Below are positions 17,579 through 26,479 of a stretch of DNA of 64,000 nucleotides, one piece after another. The notes below the pieces were generated by a model. That model was not told the origin of the DNA and ran no database searches. It saw nothing but the letters and a program-made list of their open reading frames with translations. Within the stretch, counting starts at the first letter, position 1. Each line of letters starts with the position of its first letter. Source of the stretch: Gp6-AA40 sp035492455 (lineage in GTDB: Bacteria; Acidobacteriota; Vicinamibacteria; Vicinamibacterales; UBA2999); NCBI GenBank assembly GCA_035492455.1, contig DATJJE010000007.1, positions 16,114 to 80,113 of the forward strand. Reading direction: 5' to 3'. Both the position numbers and the translations under genes were made by a program.

Positions 17579-19869
17579 TCTCCCGAAGAGAACTCCTCAA
17601 GGGCGGCGCGTTCGTCGTCAGCTTCAGCATTCTTGGCCCGCTCGAGAAAGCGTTCGGTCAGGCCACCGCGCACATCGATCCGTACGGCAATCCCGATTAC
17701 CTCGACCCGAGAAACCTCGACTCGTGGGTCGCGGTACGCGAGGACGGAACGGTGATCGTGCAGACGGGCAAGGTTGATCTCGGCACCGGCATCGAAACGG
17801 CGCTGGCGCAGATCGCCGCCGACGAGCTCGATGTCCCCTTCGATCGCATCCGCATGCAGATGGGCGACACCGCGAAAACGGTCGATGAAGGCCGCACCGC
17901 CGGCAGCAACACCATTCAGGCCGCAGGCCAGCATCTGCGGCAGGCAACGGCGGTCGCTCGAGTCGAACTGCTGAAGATGGCGTCGACGCGTCTCGACGTC
18001 CCTGTCGAGCGGCTCACCGTCAAAGATGGCATCGTCAGCGATACGGCTGATCCGACCAAGAGCGTGTCGTACATGGCGCTCGTCGGTGGAAAGAAATTCA
18101 ACATCACGATGCCCGTCACCGGCCAGCAGGGAGGGCTGCAGATTGCGCCGGCGGTCAAGCCGAAGAAGTACACGGACTATAAAGTCGTCGGCACGTCGGT
18201 GCCGCGCGTCGATCTGCCGCGCAAGCTGACCGCGGCGTATCCATACATCGCCGATGTCAGAGTGCCCGGCATGCTGCACGGACGCGTCATTCGTCCGGCC
18301 ACGACGTTGTCGAAGCCGCGCGTTGACGAGAACTCGGTTGCCAACATCAAAGGCCTCGTGAAGGTAGTGCAGGATGGTACGTTCGTCGGCGTCGTCGCGC
18401 AGACGGAATGGGCGGCCATCCAAGCCGCTCGCAATCTCAAGGTGACATGGGCTGCACCGTCATCTCCGCTGCCGGCGAGTCCCGCTGTGGTCGATCAGTA
18501 CCTCACCAACACCAAGAGCTTCACCGACAACGGTCCGATGCCGAAAGGCGATACCGCTGCGGCACTCGCGAAGGCGGCACGGACCTTCGAAGCGACGTAC
18601 CGCTGGGCGTTTCAGAATCACGCGATGATGCTGCCCTCGGTGGCGATTGCCGACGTTCAACCGGACAAGGTCACGATTTGGACCGGAGCGCAGGGCCCGT
18701 TTACCACGCGCGACCGTATTTCGGACATGCTCGGACTGGCGAAGCGAAATGTGATCGTCAACTGGGTCGAGCACTCGGGCTGTTATGGCCGGCTCACGTC
18801 CGATGACGCGGCAGAAGATGCGGTGCTGCTGTCGCGCGCCGTCGGGAAACCGGTGCGCGTGCAGTGGAGCCGGCAGGACGAATTCATCTGGGAGCCGAAG
18901 GGGCCGCAGCAGCTGATGAACGTGCGCGTCGGCACCGACGCGCAGGGAAAAATGATCGCGTGGGAGTACGCCGGCCGTACGTTCCCGTGGACCGAAGCCC
19001 AGGGCACGCCGCAGCTTGGTGAGCGCCAGATCGGCCAGAAGAACACCGCGCCATATCCGGCGAGTCCGACTGGTGCCGGCGCCGTCGCGCAGATGTACGA
19101 GATCCCGAATCAGAAAGTTACAGCCGCGTACATCCCATGGCCGCAGGACGATCCGACGCCGCTTCGTACGAATCCGCTGCGCTCGCCCGGCGAACCGGCC
19201 GGCTGGTTTGCCAGTGAAACGATGGTCGATGAGGTGGCGGCGGCGCATCGCGTGGATGCATATCAATTCCGCCTGCGGCATCTGACCAACGATCAACGCG
19301 CGTCCGAACTGCTGCAGGCAACGGCAAAGCAGGCAGCGTGGAAGGAACGGCCCTCTCCCTCACCCGATGCAGAGAACGCAAAGGCTACGGGCCGCGGCAT
19401 CGCGCTGATTGCGCGTGGCCCGACGCTCGTTTGTGCGATTGCGGACGTCGAAGTCGATCGCGGCAGCGGCATCGTCACGGTGAAGAAGATGACGATGGGA
19501 CACGACTGCGGGCTGATCATCAACCCCGACGGGCTGAAGTTCCAGATCGAAGCCAACGTGATGCACGGCGTGAGCCGCGCATTGATGGAAGAAGTGAAGT
19601 GGGATGCGAACGGCATCAAGACCGTGGACTGGAAGACGTATCCCGTGATCACGTTCAACAAAGTGCCCGACGTCGACGTCGTGCTCATCAACCGTCCGGA
19701 GCGCGCCTCCTCCGGTTCCGGCGAGCCGGGCATCGTGCCGATGTTTGCGGCGATTGGCAACGCGATATTCGATGCGGTCGGTGTCCGCCTGCGCGAAGGG
19801 CCGTTCACACCGCAGCGCGTCAAGGCCGCGCTCCAGTCGAAAACGACCGCCACGACTGCACGGCTGTAG
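17575..19869 (+). CDS. Molybdopterin-binding large subunit, Tat-exported
   Basis: A 764-residue protein of the isoquinoline 1-oxidoreductase beta-subunit type. The N-terminus MISRRELLKGGAFVVSF is a twin-arginine signal, so the enzyme probably works in the periplasm and carries the small subunit across with it. The C-terminal SGSGEPGIVPMFAAIGNAI contains the catalytic Glu of molybdenum hydroxylases. The start at 17575 overlaps the small-subunit stop by four bases; the frame continues further upstream only as shadow. The likely reaction is hydroxylation of an aldehyde or N-heterocycle; the substrate is unknown, and no chaperone gene is adjacent. Confidence 0.92.
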   Translation: MISRRELLKGGAFVVSFSILGPLEKAFGQATAHIDPYGNPDYLDPRNLDSWVAVREDGTVIVQTGKVDLGTGIETALAQIAADELDVPFDRIRMQMGDTAKTVDEGRTAGSNTIQAAGQHLRQATAVARVELLKMASTRLDVPVERLTVKDGIVSDTADPTKSVSYMALVGGKKFNITMPVTGQQGGLQIAPAVKPKKYTDYKVVGTSVPRVDLPRKLTAAYPYIADVRVPGMLHGRVIRPATTLSKPRVDENSVANIKGLVKVVQDGTFVGVVAQTEWAAIQAARNLKVTWAAPSSPLPASPAVVDQYLTNTKSFTDNGPMPKGDTAAALAKAARTFEATYRWAFQNHAMMLPSVAIADVQPDKVTIWTGAQGPFTTRDRISDMLGLAKRNVIVNWVEHSGCYGRLTSDDAAEDAVLLSRAVGKPVRVQWSRQDEFIWEPKGPQQLMNVRVGTDAQGKMIAWEYAGRTFPWTEAQGTPQLGERQIGQKNTAPYPASPTGAGAVAQMYEIPNQKVTAAYIPWPQDDPTPLRTNPLRSPGEPAGWFASETMVDEVAAAHRVDAYQFRLRHLTNDQRASELLQATAKQAAWKERPSPSPDAENAKATGRGIALIARGPTLVCAIADVEVDRGSGIVTVKKMTMGHDCGLIINPDGLKFQIEANVMHGVSRALMEEVKWDANGIKTVDWKTYPVITFNKVPDVDVVLINRPERASSGSGEPGIVPMFAAIGNAIFDAVGVRLREGPFTPQRVKAALQSKTTATTARL

Positions 19870-20010
19870 CGCGATCAAGATCGGCGGCAGGATCACAAAT
19901 TTGGCTGGTGCCTCCTGCCGCCGCTGCTCCGCCTCCTGAGATTCCTCACAATTTTCGACCGTTCGGCGGGCACCGCGTTTGCCGATATCCCTCCGTCCAA
20001 AGGAGGACTC

Positions 20011-20562
20011 ATGCCCTCGAAGAAATCGACGCGTTTCGCCGACGTGAAGAATTTCGCCGACGTGAAGAAGTTCTTCCGGAATCGGACGGCGGCGATCGGA
20101 TTAATCGTGGTGTGCATCCTGGGCACAGGAATTCTGATTGCGGCGCGCACATCGGAGCCGACAAGCGCGGCGACATTGACCGAAGCGCCGGCGGCCGCAC
20201 CGGTCGCGTCAGAGGCCCCGAAAGCCGAGGTGCGGACGAACGTGACCGCAGCCAGACTTGCGGCCAGGCCGCAGGACGCCGAGGCCACCAAGGAAGCGGA
20301 GCCCGTGACGATCGAAGGCTGTCTCGTTCAGGACGACGAGACGTTCCGCCTGAAGAACACGGAGGGCGAGGACGCGCCGAAGGGCCGCAGCTGGAAGACG
20401 GGCTTCCTGCATAAAGGATCGAAAACGCTCGAGATCGTCGACGCGCGGCACCGGCTGAACCTCGCCAAGCATGTGGGCGAACAGGTCAGCGTGTCGGGCA
20501 TGCTGCTGGATCGGGAACTTCAGGGCTCGTCCATCAAACGCCTCGCGGAATCCTGTAATTAG
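20011..20562 (+). CDS. Membrane-anchored hypothetical protein
   Basis: A 183-residue protein with a basic N-terminus, one transmembrane segment (about 30-48, AAIGLIVVCILGTGILIAA), an Ala/Pro/Glu-rich linker, and a C-terminal domain from about residue 100 (EPVTIEGCLVQDDETFRLKNT ... VSGMLLDRELQGSSIKRL) that looks like a small OB-like barrel. GGAGG precedes the ATG. The two cysteines in GCLV and at the C-terminal SCN could pair if the domain is periplasmic. The N-terminus holds an exact 18-bp in-frame duplication. Function unknown. Confidence 0.75.
   Translation: MPSKKSTRFADVKNFADVKKFFRNRTAAIGLIVVCILGTGILIAARTSEPTSAATLTEAPAAAPVASEAPKAEVRTNVTAARLAARPQDAEATKEAEPVTIEGCLVQDDETFRLKNTEGEDAPKGRSWKTGFLHKGSKTLEIVDARHRLNLAKHVGEQVSVSGMLLDRELQGSSIKRLAESCN
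20034..20069 (+). repeat. Exact 18-bp tandem duplication inside a gene
   Basis: TTTCGCCGACGTGAAGAA occurs twice in direct contact (20034-20051 and 20052-20069), adding six codons (FADVKN/FADVKK) to the cytoplasmic N-terminus of the gene at 20011. Perfect identity suggests a recent slippage event. Confidence 0.9.
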
Positions 20563-20577
20563 CGGTACTCGGGCCTC

Positions 20578-20611
20578 GGGGTTCGGGATTCGTAGCGAAT
20601 CCCGAATCCCC
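20578..20611. repeat. Intergenic inverted repeat
   Basis: Arms 20578-20592 and 20596-20611 pair (GGGATTCG with CGAATCCC in the core) around a TAG loop, with one bulged base. It follows the stop of the gene at 20011 and precedes the first NHL gene. No T run follows, so it is a palindromic repeat rather than a clear terminator. Confidence 0.75.
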
Positions 20612-20684
20612 ATCCCACATCCCGGAAAGGCTTGCGTCGCGGCGCGGCTCGTGCCAATCTTCCGCCCTCACCGGGAGGGTGAAA

Positions 20685-21911
20685 ATGAGGAACCGGACCG
20701 TCGCCGTCGGTACCAGCGTCATTGCCCTTCTTGTTGCCCTCGGTCTGACACAAAGCTGGCTCGATCGAGCCGCGGCGCAGGGGAAGAGCGCCGTTCAGGC
20801 GCCACGCTTCGAAGTCGACCCGCTCTGGCCGAAGCCGCTGCCCAATCACTGGATACTCGGGTCAACGATTGGCGTATGGGTGGACGCCGACGATCACGTC
20901 TGGATCATCCACCGCAGCTCCGCGACACTCGGCAACAACGAAAAGACGCTGGAGACCAAACAGGGCGAGTGCTGCGCGGGCGCACCGCCGGTCCTCGAGT
21001 TCGATCAGGAAGGCAACCTGCTGCGCCACTGGGGTGGACCGGGTCAGGGTTATGAGTGGCCCGACTCCAACCACGGCATCTTCATCGACTACAAAGGCAA
21101 CGTGTGGGTGGGCGGCAACGGCGGTCCCGACTCGCACATCCTCAAATTCACCAAGGACGGCAAGTTCCTGATGCAGGTCGGCAAGAAGGGGGCGCGCCGC
21201 AAGGAAGGCGCGGGTGCCGGCAATCAGGAAGGGCAGGTAGCCGGCTTCATCGGCGGCAGCAACGATCCGGTCAGCTTCGGCCGCGTCGCGAAGATCTTCG
21301 TCGACCCGAAAGAGAACGAAGCCTACATCGCCGACGGCTATCTGAATAAGCGTGTCGCCGTGATCGACGCGGACACCGGCAAGATGAAGCGCTTCTGGGG
21401 CGCGTACGGCAACAAGCCGGACGACACGCCAATGCCGCCGTACAATCCCGCGAATCCACCGGCGCAGCAGTTCTACAACCCGGTGCACTGCGCCGACATG
21501 TCGGTCGATCGGTTGATCTACGTCTGCGATCGCGTTGGCGATCGCCTGCAGGTCTTCACACCCGAAGGCAAATTCGTCAAGGAGCAGTGGTACGAGAAGA
21601 ATACGCTCAATGCCGGGTCGGTGTGGGACATCGCATTCTCGAAAGACGCGCAGCAGAAGTACATCTTCATGGCTGATGGCGTGAACGAGAAGGTGAAGGT
21701 GATCGATCGGCAGACGCTGCAGGAGCTGACGACATTCGGCGACGGCGGACGGCAGCCGGGACAGTTCTACGGCGTGCACAGCATCGCCATTGATTCCAAG
21801 GGCAACCTCTACACAACCGAGACCTACGAAGGGAAACGGCTGCAGAAGTTCGTCTACAAAGGCATGGCCTCCGTGAAGGAAGCCCAGGGCGTCGTCTGGC
21901 CGCGAAAGTGA
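20685..21911 (+). CDS. Secreted NHL-repeat propeller protein (tandem copy 1)
   Basis: A 408-residue protein with a signal peptide or anchor (about 1-28) and repeated propeller blades: FDQEGNLLRHWGG, IDYKGNVWVGGNGG, FTKDGKFLMQVGKKG, VFTPEGKFVKEQWYEK. A conserved ECCAGAPPVLEFD segment contains adjacent cysteines. GGGAGG lies six bases before the ATG at 20685, which I prefer to the GTG six bases upstream. The next gene is a close paralogue beginning nine bases after its stop, so the pair arose by tandem duplication. Peptidyl-glycine-type lyases share such propellers, but I see no basis for an enzymatic call. Confidence 0.85.
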   Translation: MRNRTVAVGTSVIALLVALGLTQSWLDRAAAQGKSAVQAPRFEVDPLWPKPLPNHWILGSTIGVWVDADDHVWIIHRSSATLGNNEKTLETKQGECCAGAPPVLEFDQEGNLLRHWGGPGQGYEWPDSNHGIFIDYKGNVWVGGNGGPDSHILKFTKDGKFLMQVGKKGARRKEGAGAGNQEGQVAGFIGGSNDPVSFGRVAKIFVDPKENEAYIADGYLNKRVAVIDADTGKMKRFWGAYGNKPDDTPMPPYNPANPPAQQFYNPVHCADMSVDRLIYVCDRVGDRLQVFTPEGKFVKEQWYEKNTLNAGSVWDIAFSKDAQQKYIFMADGVNEKVKVIDRQTLQELTTFGDGGRQPGQFYGVHSIAIDSKGNLYTTETYEGKRLQKFVYKGMASVKEAQGVVWPRK

Positions 21912-21919
21912 GGCTCAGT

Positions 21920-23161
21920 ATGAAAAAGCTGGTTCTGACTCTGCTCGTGGTGCTCGCCGTGCTTGCCGTCGCGCAGGCGATTCTGAACAGGGTTGCCGAC
22001 GCGCAGAGCAAAGGCGCGGCGATGGCGCCGCGGTTCGAAGTCGATCCGATGTGGCCCAAGCCGATGCCCAACCACTGGGTGCTCGGACAGACCATCGGCG
22101 TGTGGGTCGATGCAGACGACCACATCTGGATCGTGCATCGCAGTTCCGCGACGCTCGCCGACCAGGAGAAAGGCATCGAGAAGAAGACCGCGGAGCTGTG
22201 CTGCGCGGGTGCGCCGCCGGTCCTCGAATTCGATCAGGCAGGCAACCTGCTGCGGCACTGGGGCGGCCAGGTCGCGGGCGCGCCATACGAATGGCCGGAG
22301 GGCAACCACGGCATCTTCATTGACCACAAAGGCAACGTCTGGATCGGCGGCAACGGCGGTCCCGACTCGCACATCCTGAAGTTCACCAAGGACGGCAAGT
22401 TCCTCCTGCAGATCGGCAAGAAGGGCGCGCGCCGCAAGACCGGCGCCTCCGCGGGCAACCAGGAAGGACAGGTCGCCGGGTTCGTGGGCGGCAGCAACGA
22501 CACCATGAACTTCGGCCGCGTGGCGAAGATCTTCGTCGATGCCAAAGCCAACGAAGCGTACGTCGCCGACGGATATTTGAACAAGCGCGTCGCCGTGCTC
22601 GATGCCGACACCGGCAAGATGAAACGGTGGTGGGGCGCGTATGGCAACAAGCCGGACGATACGCCGCTGCCGCCGTACGATCCAGCCGCGAAGCCGGCGC
22701 AGCAGTTCTACAACCCGGTCCACTGCGCCGACATGTCGAACGATCGCTTCATCTATGTGTGCGACCGCGTCGGTGATCGTCTGCAGGTGTTCACGCCTGA
22801 AGGCAAGTTCGTCAAGGAAGCGTGGTTCGCGAAGAACACCAAAGGCTCCGGCGCCGTGTGGGATGTCGCCTTCTCGAAAGATCCGGAACAGAAGTACATC
22901 TACATGGCCGATGGCATGAACGACATCGTCCGCATCGTCGATCGACAGACGCTGCAGGAGCTGACGACGTTCGGCGACGGCGGGCGGCAGCCCGGTCAGT
23001 TCTACGGCGTGCACAGCATCGCCACGGACTCGAAGGGCAACATCTATACGACGGAAACCTGGGAAGGCAAACGCCTCCAGAAATTCGTCTACAAGGGCCT
23101 GGCGCCGGTTACCAAGAAGAACCAGGGCGTGATCTGGCCGGGGACGAACGCCACGAAATAG
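21920..23161 (+). CDS. Secreted NHL-repeat propeller protein (tandem copy 2)
   Basis: A 413-residue paralogue of the preceding protein, aligned almost without gaps through the whole propeller (for example DSHILKFTKDGKFL, NEAYVADGYLNKRVAV and DRQTLQELTTFGDGGR). The N-terminal hydrophobic segment (MKKLVLTLLVVLAVLAVAQ) differs between copies, as expected for a signal region. The ATG at 21920 follows GAGG; an upstream GTG overlaps the previous stop. Both copies keep the vicinal Cys pair (LCCAGAPP). The role is unknown; co-transcription with copy 1 is very likely. Confidence 0.85.
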   Translation: MKKLVLTLLVVLAVLAVAQAILNRVADAQSKGAAMAPRFEVDPMWPKPMPNHWVLGQTIGVWVDADDHIWIVHRSSATLADQEKGIEKKTAELCCAGAPPVLEFDQAGNLLRHWGGQVAGAPYEWPEGNHGIFIDHKGNVWIGGNGGPDSHILKFTKDGKFLLQIGKKGARRKTGASAGNQEGQVAGFVGGSNDTMNFGRVAKIFVDAKANEAYVADGYLNKRVAVLDADTGKMKRWWGAYGNKPDDTPLPPYDPAAKPAQQFYNPVHCADMSNDRFIYVCDRVGDRLQVFTPEGKFVKEAWFAKNTKGSGAVWDVAFSKDPEQKYIYMADGMNDIVRIVDRQTLQELTTFGDGGRQPGQFYGVHSIATDSKGNIYTTETWEGKRLQKFVYKGLAPVTKKNQGVIWPGTNATK

Positions 23162-23162
23162 G

Positions 23163-23313
23163 TGCGGCGGTGCAATGGGTGCCGATGGTGCGAAGGGTGC
23201 GTCCGACGGTGCGAGACTGTGCGATGGTTCGATCTGAACCGTCGCACCCTCGCACTCTCGGACGCACTATTCGCACCTATCGCACCTGTCGCACTTCTCG
23301 CACCTGTCGCATC
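23163..23313. repeat. GGTGCGA/TCGCACC heptamer cluster forming a large inverted repeat
   Basis: The left side (23163-23230) is built from spaced copies of GGTGCG or GGGTGCG, and the right side (23238-23313) from TCGCACC copies. The two halves pair around 23231-23237 (GTTC/GAAC at the tip). Unit spacing is about 9-10 bases and irregular, and units are far too short for a CRISPR array. The right half is translated as RTYRTCRTSRTCR at the start of the HupE-like gene. Confidence 0.85.
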
Positions 23314-24624
23314 AGTCTGTTAATCGCTCTCCTCCTGCTCCCAGCGACACGCGTCTTCGCCCACGACATCCCGCGCGACGTCACCGTACAGGCGTTCGCC
23401 AAGCCTGAAGGGCACAGCTTCAAGCTGCTCGTCCGCGTACCGCTCAAGGCAATCATGGACATCGAGTTCCCGCGGCGCGAGCGCGACTACGTGGACCTCG
23501 ATCGGGTAGATCAGTCGCTGCGTGACGCGGCGATGATCTGGCTGGCCCGCAAGGTCGAGCTGTACGAGGAGGAGTCACTCGTCGCCGACCCGCGCATCCT
23601 GTCGGTGCGCATGTCACTCGAATCGGATCGTTCGTTCAGCTCGTACGAGGACGCGCTGGCGCATCTCAACGGTCCACGGTTGACGAACGACACGTCGATC
23701 TTCTGGGAACAGGGAATTCTCGACGTGCTGTTCGAGTATCCGATTCAGTCGGACCAGTCGCATTTCGCCATCCACATGGCGTTCGACCGCCTCGGCATCC
23801 GCGTTGTCACGGCGCTGCGGTTCATGCCGCCGGGCGGTGTGGTCCGCCCGTACGAGCTCGAAGGCGACGCCGGACTGGTGCCACTCGATCCGCGGTGGCA
23901 TCAGGCGGTGCTGCGCTTCATCAGGCTGGGGTTCTTCCACATTCTCGACGGCACCGATCACCTGCTGTTCCTGTTCTGCCTGGTGGTTCCATTCCGCCGT
24001 GTGTGGACGCTCGTGCCGATTGTCACGGCGTTTACCGTCGCGCATTCGATCACGCTGATCGCCGCCGCCTACAACTACGCGCCCGGCGCGCTCTGGTTTC
24101 CTCCGCTCATCGAGACGCTCATCGCCACGTCGATCGTCTACATGGCGCTGGAGAACATCGCCGTCGAGCGGCCGCATCGCCGATGGCTGATCACGTTCCT
24201 GTTCGGCCTCGTGCACGGGTTCGGCTTCTCGTTCGGCCTGCAGCACACGATGCAGTTCGCCGGCTCGCACCTGCTCACGTCGCTGCTCTCGTTCAACATC
24301 GGCGTCGAGCTCGGCCAGCTGCTGGTGCTGGTGGTCATGGTGCCTGCGCTCGGCCTGCTGTTCCGCTATGTCGTCGCCGAGAGGATGGGGACCATCATCC
24401 TCTCGGCAATCGTCGCGCATACCGCATGGCACTGGATGACCGATCGCTTCGACACGCTGCGTCAGTTTCCCTGGCCCGAACTTACGGCAGCGGACGCGGC
24501 GAGCGCGATCCGATGGCTGATGGCGCTGATTGCGGTAGTGTCGGCCGCCTACCTGCTTTCACGGGCAGCAGCATCGGTACGCGCGTCCGGTACTCCTCGT
24601 ACACCGAGCCGTATTCCGAAATAA
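23224..24624 (+). CDS. HupE/UreJ-like membrane protein
   Basis: A protein of about 466 residues. A signal-like segment (ISLLIALLLLPATRVFAHD) leads to a periplasmic domain of roughly 190 residues and then about seven membrane segments opening with FFHILDGTDHLLFLFCLVVP, the signature of the HupE/UreJ_2 family, linked to nickel or cobalt uptake. No hydrogenase or urease gene is nearby, so the metal is unproven. The start is uncertain: the ATG at 23224 lies inside the heptamer repeat, another in-frame ATG lies at 23185, and no ribosome binding site is clear. Its last 143 bases overlap the opposite gene. Confidence 0.75.
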   Translation: MVRSEPSHPRTLGRTIRTYRTCRTSRTCRISLLIALLLLPATRVFAHDIPRDVTVQAFAKPEGHSFKLLVRVPLKAIMDIEFPRRERDYVDLDRVDQSLRDAAMIWLARKVELYEEESLVADPRILSVRMSLESDRSFSSYEDALAHLNGPRLTNDTSIFWEQGILDVLFEYPIQSDQSHFAIHMAFDRLGIRVVTALRFMPPGGVVRPYELEGDAGLVPLDPRWHQAVLRFIRLGFFHILDGTDHLLFLFCLVVPFRRVWTLVPIVTAFTVAHSITLIAAAYNYAPGALWFPPLIETLIATSIVYMALENIAVERPHRRWLITFLFGLVHGFGFSFGLQHTMQFAGSHLLTSLLSFNIGVELGQLLVLVVMVPALGLLFRYVVAERMGTIILSAIVAHTAWHWMTDRFDTLRQFPWPELTAADAASAIRWLMALIAVVSAAYLLSRAAASVRASGTPRTPSRIPK

Positions 24625-25279
24625 GGTCGCGCTCCTCGAACTGGATGGCGAGCACGATGTAGGCGGTCGTCGCGAGCGCGAAGACCAGATGCGCCAGCGT
24701 CATCGTCGGCGTCATCCAGAACGCCAGCAGAAATCCGAAATACAGCGGATGACGGACTACTCGATATGGCGCGGGCATCCGGAATTCGATGCGGCTATAG
24801 GGGCGGCCGACCAGCGGCAGCCATACCTGCCGCAGTCCGAATAGATCGAAGTGATTGATCAGGAAGGTGACGACGAGCACCGTTACCCATCCGGCGGCGA
24901 ACAGCATCCAGAGCACGCCGCGGATGAACGGATTCTCCACCGACCATATCTGGATGCCGATCGGGCGCCACTGCCAGAACAGCAGCAATAGCGCAACGCT
25001 CGCGAAGAGCACGAAGGTGGAGCGCTCGATGCTCCACGGCACGATCTGCGTCCACCACTCCTTGAACCAGCGACGCGCCATGACGCTGTGCTGCACGGCG
25101 AACACCGTCAGCAGCAGCGCGTCGATCGCCAGCGCCTGGAGAAGCGGAGATGAAGGCGCGCCATCGAGGCGGGTCGGCACGGCGAAGCCGCCGACAAATG
25201 CGATGGCGTAGAGAAAGGTGCCGAGGAACACGAAATACGCGGCAACGCCGTAAGCAAAGAATGTCAGTCTCTTGAGCAC
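24482..25279 (-). CDS. mddA: MddA-like methanethiol S-methyltransferase (NnrU/isoprenylcysteine methyltransferase fold)
   Basis: A 265-residue integral membrane protein with about six hydrophobic segments. The motif PYRVVRHPLYFGFLLAFW and the closing QFEERDLISEYGSVYEEYRTRVPMLLP fit SAM-dependent membrane methyltransferases, and FAVQHSVMARRWFKEWW with FVLFASVALLLLFWQWRP fits the MddA subgroup that converts methanethiol to dimethyl sulfide. Family placement is my recognition, not a search. The start is a GTG at 25279 with GGAGG seven bases upstream. The Pro/Ser-rich tail after MLLPV lies in the overlap with the HupE-like gene. Confidence 0.72.
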   Translation of the reverse strand: MLKRLTFFAYGVAAYFVFLGTFLYAIAFVGGFAVPTRLDGAPSSPLLQALAIDALLLTVFAVQHSVMARRWFKEWWTQIVPWSIERSTFVLFASVALLLLFWQWRPIGIQIWSVENPFIRGVLWMLFAAGWVTVLVVTFLINHFDLFGLRQVWLPLVGRPYSRIEFRMPAPYRVVRHPLYFGFLLAFWMTPTMTLAHLVFALATTAYIVLAIQFEERDLISEYGSVYEEYRTRVPMLLPVKAGRRPTLPQSAPSAIGSRSPRPLP

Positions 25280-25402
25280 GGTCTGTCCTCCTATCTGCAG
25301 ATGAGAGGATGCCGAGCGCTCCGCAGCGCCACCATGGGTGGTCTGTCCCGAATTGAGTAGAATCGCCGCCGAAACAGCGGGACATTCGTCCCAACGGCAG
25401 CG

Positions 25403-26476
25403 ATGAGCACATCAGCACGAGTCCGCCAGCGTGTCCAATACGTGCGCGCGTCCGACGGGACGCGGCTGGCGTGGGCCGATTCGGGCGCCGGCCCGCCGGT
25501 CGTAAAGGCCGCAAACTGGCTGACGCACCTCGAGTACGAGCTCGCGAGTCCGGTGTGGAAGCACTGGATTCAATTCTTCTCGAGTCAGACGCGCTTTATC
25601 CGCTTCGACGAACGCGGCTGCGGCATGAGCGAGTGGACGGCTCGCGAGCTCACGCTCGATCGATGGGTTTCCGATCTGGAGTCGATCATCGAGGCGTCTG
25701 GCGAGACCGAACCGGTGACGCTGCTCGGTATCTCTCAAGGCGCGGCCACCTGCATCTCCTATGCGGTAAAACACCCTGATCGCGTCGCCCGGATGATTCT
25801 CTATGGCGGCTACGCGCGCGGAAAATTCCGGCGCGACGATCAGCTCACCGAGCGCGAGTACCGCGCCATCGTCGATCTGACGCGCGTCGGTTGGGGCCGC
25901 GACAACCCGGCGTTCCGCCAGCTGTTCACGTCACGCTTCATTCCGACGGGGACACACGAACAGATCGACTGGTTCAACGAGCTGTGCGCGAAAACGTCGA
26001 CCGGCGATGTCGCGGCGGCGCTGTTCGAGGCGCGTGGCCACGTTGACGTCTCGAGCATTCTCGGCGACGTACGTACGCCGACGCTCGTTCTGCACGCGCG
26101 CGGTGACGAGATTACGAGGATTGATGAAGGACACCGGCTGGCCGCCGGCATTCCGGGCGCGCAGTTCGTCGAGCTCGACTCGCGCAATCACGTGCTGCTG
26201 GAGCACGAGCCGGCGTGGACGCGGTTCTGCGACGCGATCGTCGAATTTCTCGGGCTGGACAAGGCGGCCGACGCGGCCGTATTTGCCTCGCTGTCGGGCC
26301 GCGAGCGGGAGATTCTCGGGCTGATTGCGGAGGGCCTGAGCAACACCGATATCGCGGACCGCCTCGCCATCAGCGAGAAAACGGTCCGTAATCACACCTC
26401 GAATGTCTTCGACAAGCTGGGAGTGTGGTCGCGCGCGCAGGCGATCGTCTTCGCGCGCGACCATGGGTTCAGGTAG
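25403..26476 (+). CDS. Alpha/beta-hydrolase fused to a LuxR-type DNA-binding domain
   Basis: A 357-residue cytoplasmic protein. Residues about 10-285 form an alpha/beta hydrolase with the nucleophile elbow LLGISQGAAT (Ser111), an acid in RGDEITRI and a C-terminal His in SRNHVLLEHE. Residues about 292-357 form a LuxR HTH (LSGREREILGLIAEGLSNTDIADRLAISEKTVRNHTSNVFDKLG, in pieces conserved across the family). The hydrolase triad looks intact, so it may hydrolyse, or bind, a small ligand that controls DNA binding. It diverges from the mddA-like gene and may regulate it. Confidence 0.87.
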   Translation: MSTSARVRQRVQYVRASDGTRLAWADSGAGPPVVKAANWLTHLEYELASPVWKHWIQFFSSQTRFIRFDERGCGMSEWTARELTLDRWVSDLESIIEASGETEPVTLLGISQGAATCISYAVKHPDRVARMILYGGYARGKFRRDDQLTEREYRAIVDLTRVGWGRDNPAFRQLFTSRFIPTGTHEQIDWFNELCAKTSTGDVAAALFEARGHVDVSSILGDVRTPTLVLHARGDEITRIDEGHRLAAGIPGAQFVELDSRNHVLLEHEPAWTRFCDAIVEFLGLDKAADAAVFASLSGREREILGLIAEGLSNTDIADRLAISEKTVRNHTSNVFDKLGVWSRAQAIVFARDHGFR

Positions 26477-26479
26477 CGC

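Noticed and set aside
23163..23313. Possible CRISPR array in the GGTGCGA cluster
   Set aside because: Units are six or seven bases with irregular spacing, and no cas gene is near.
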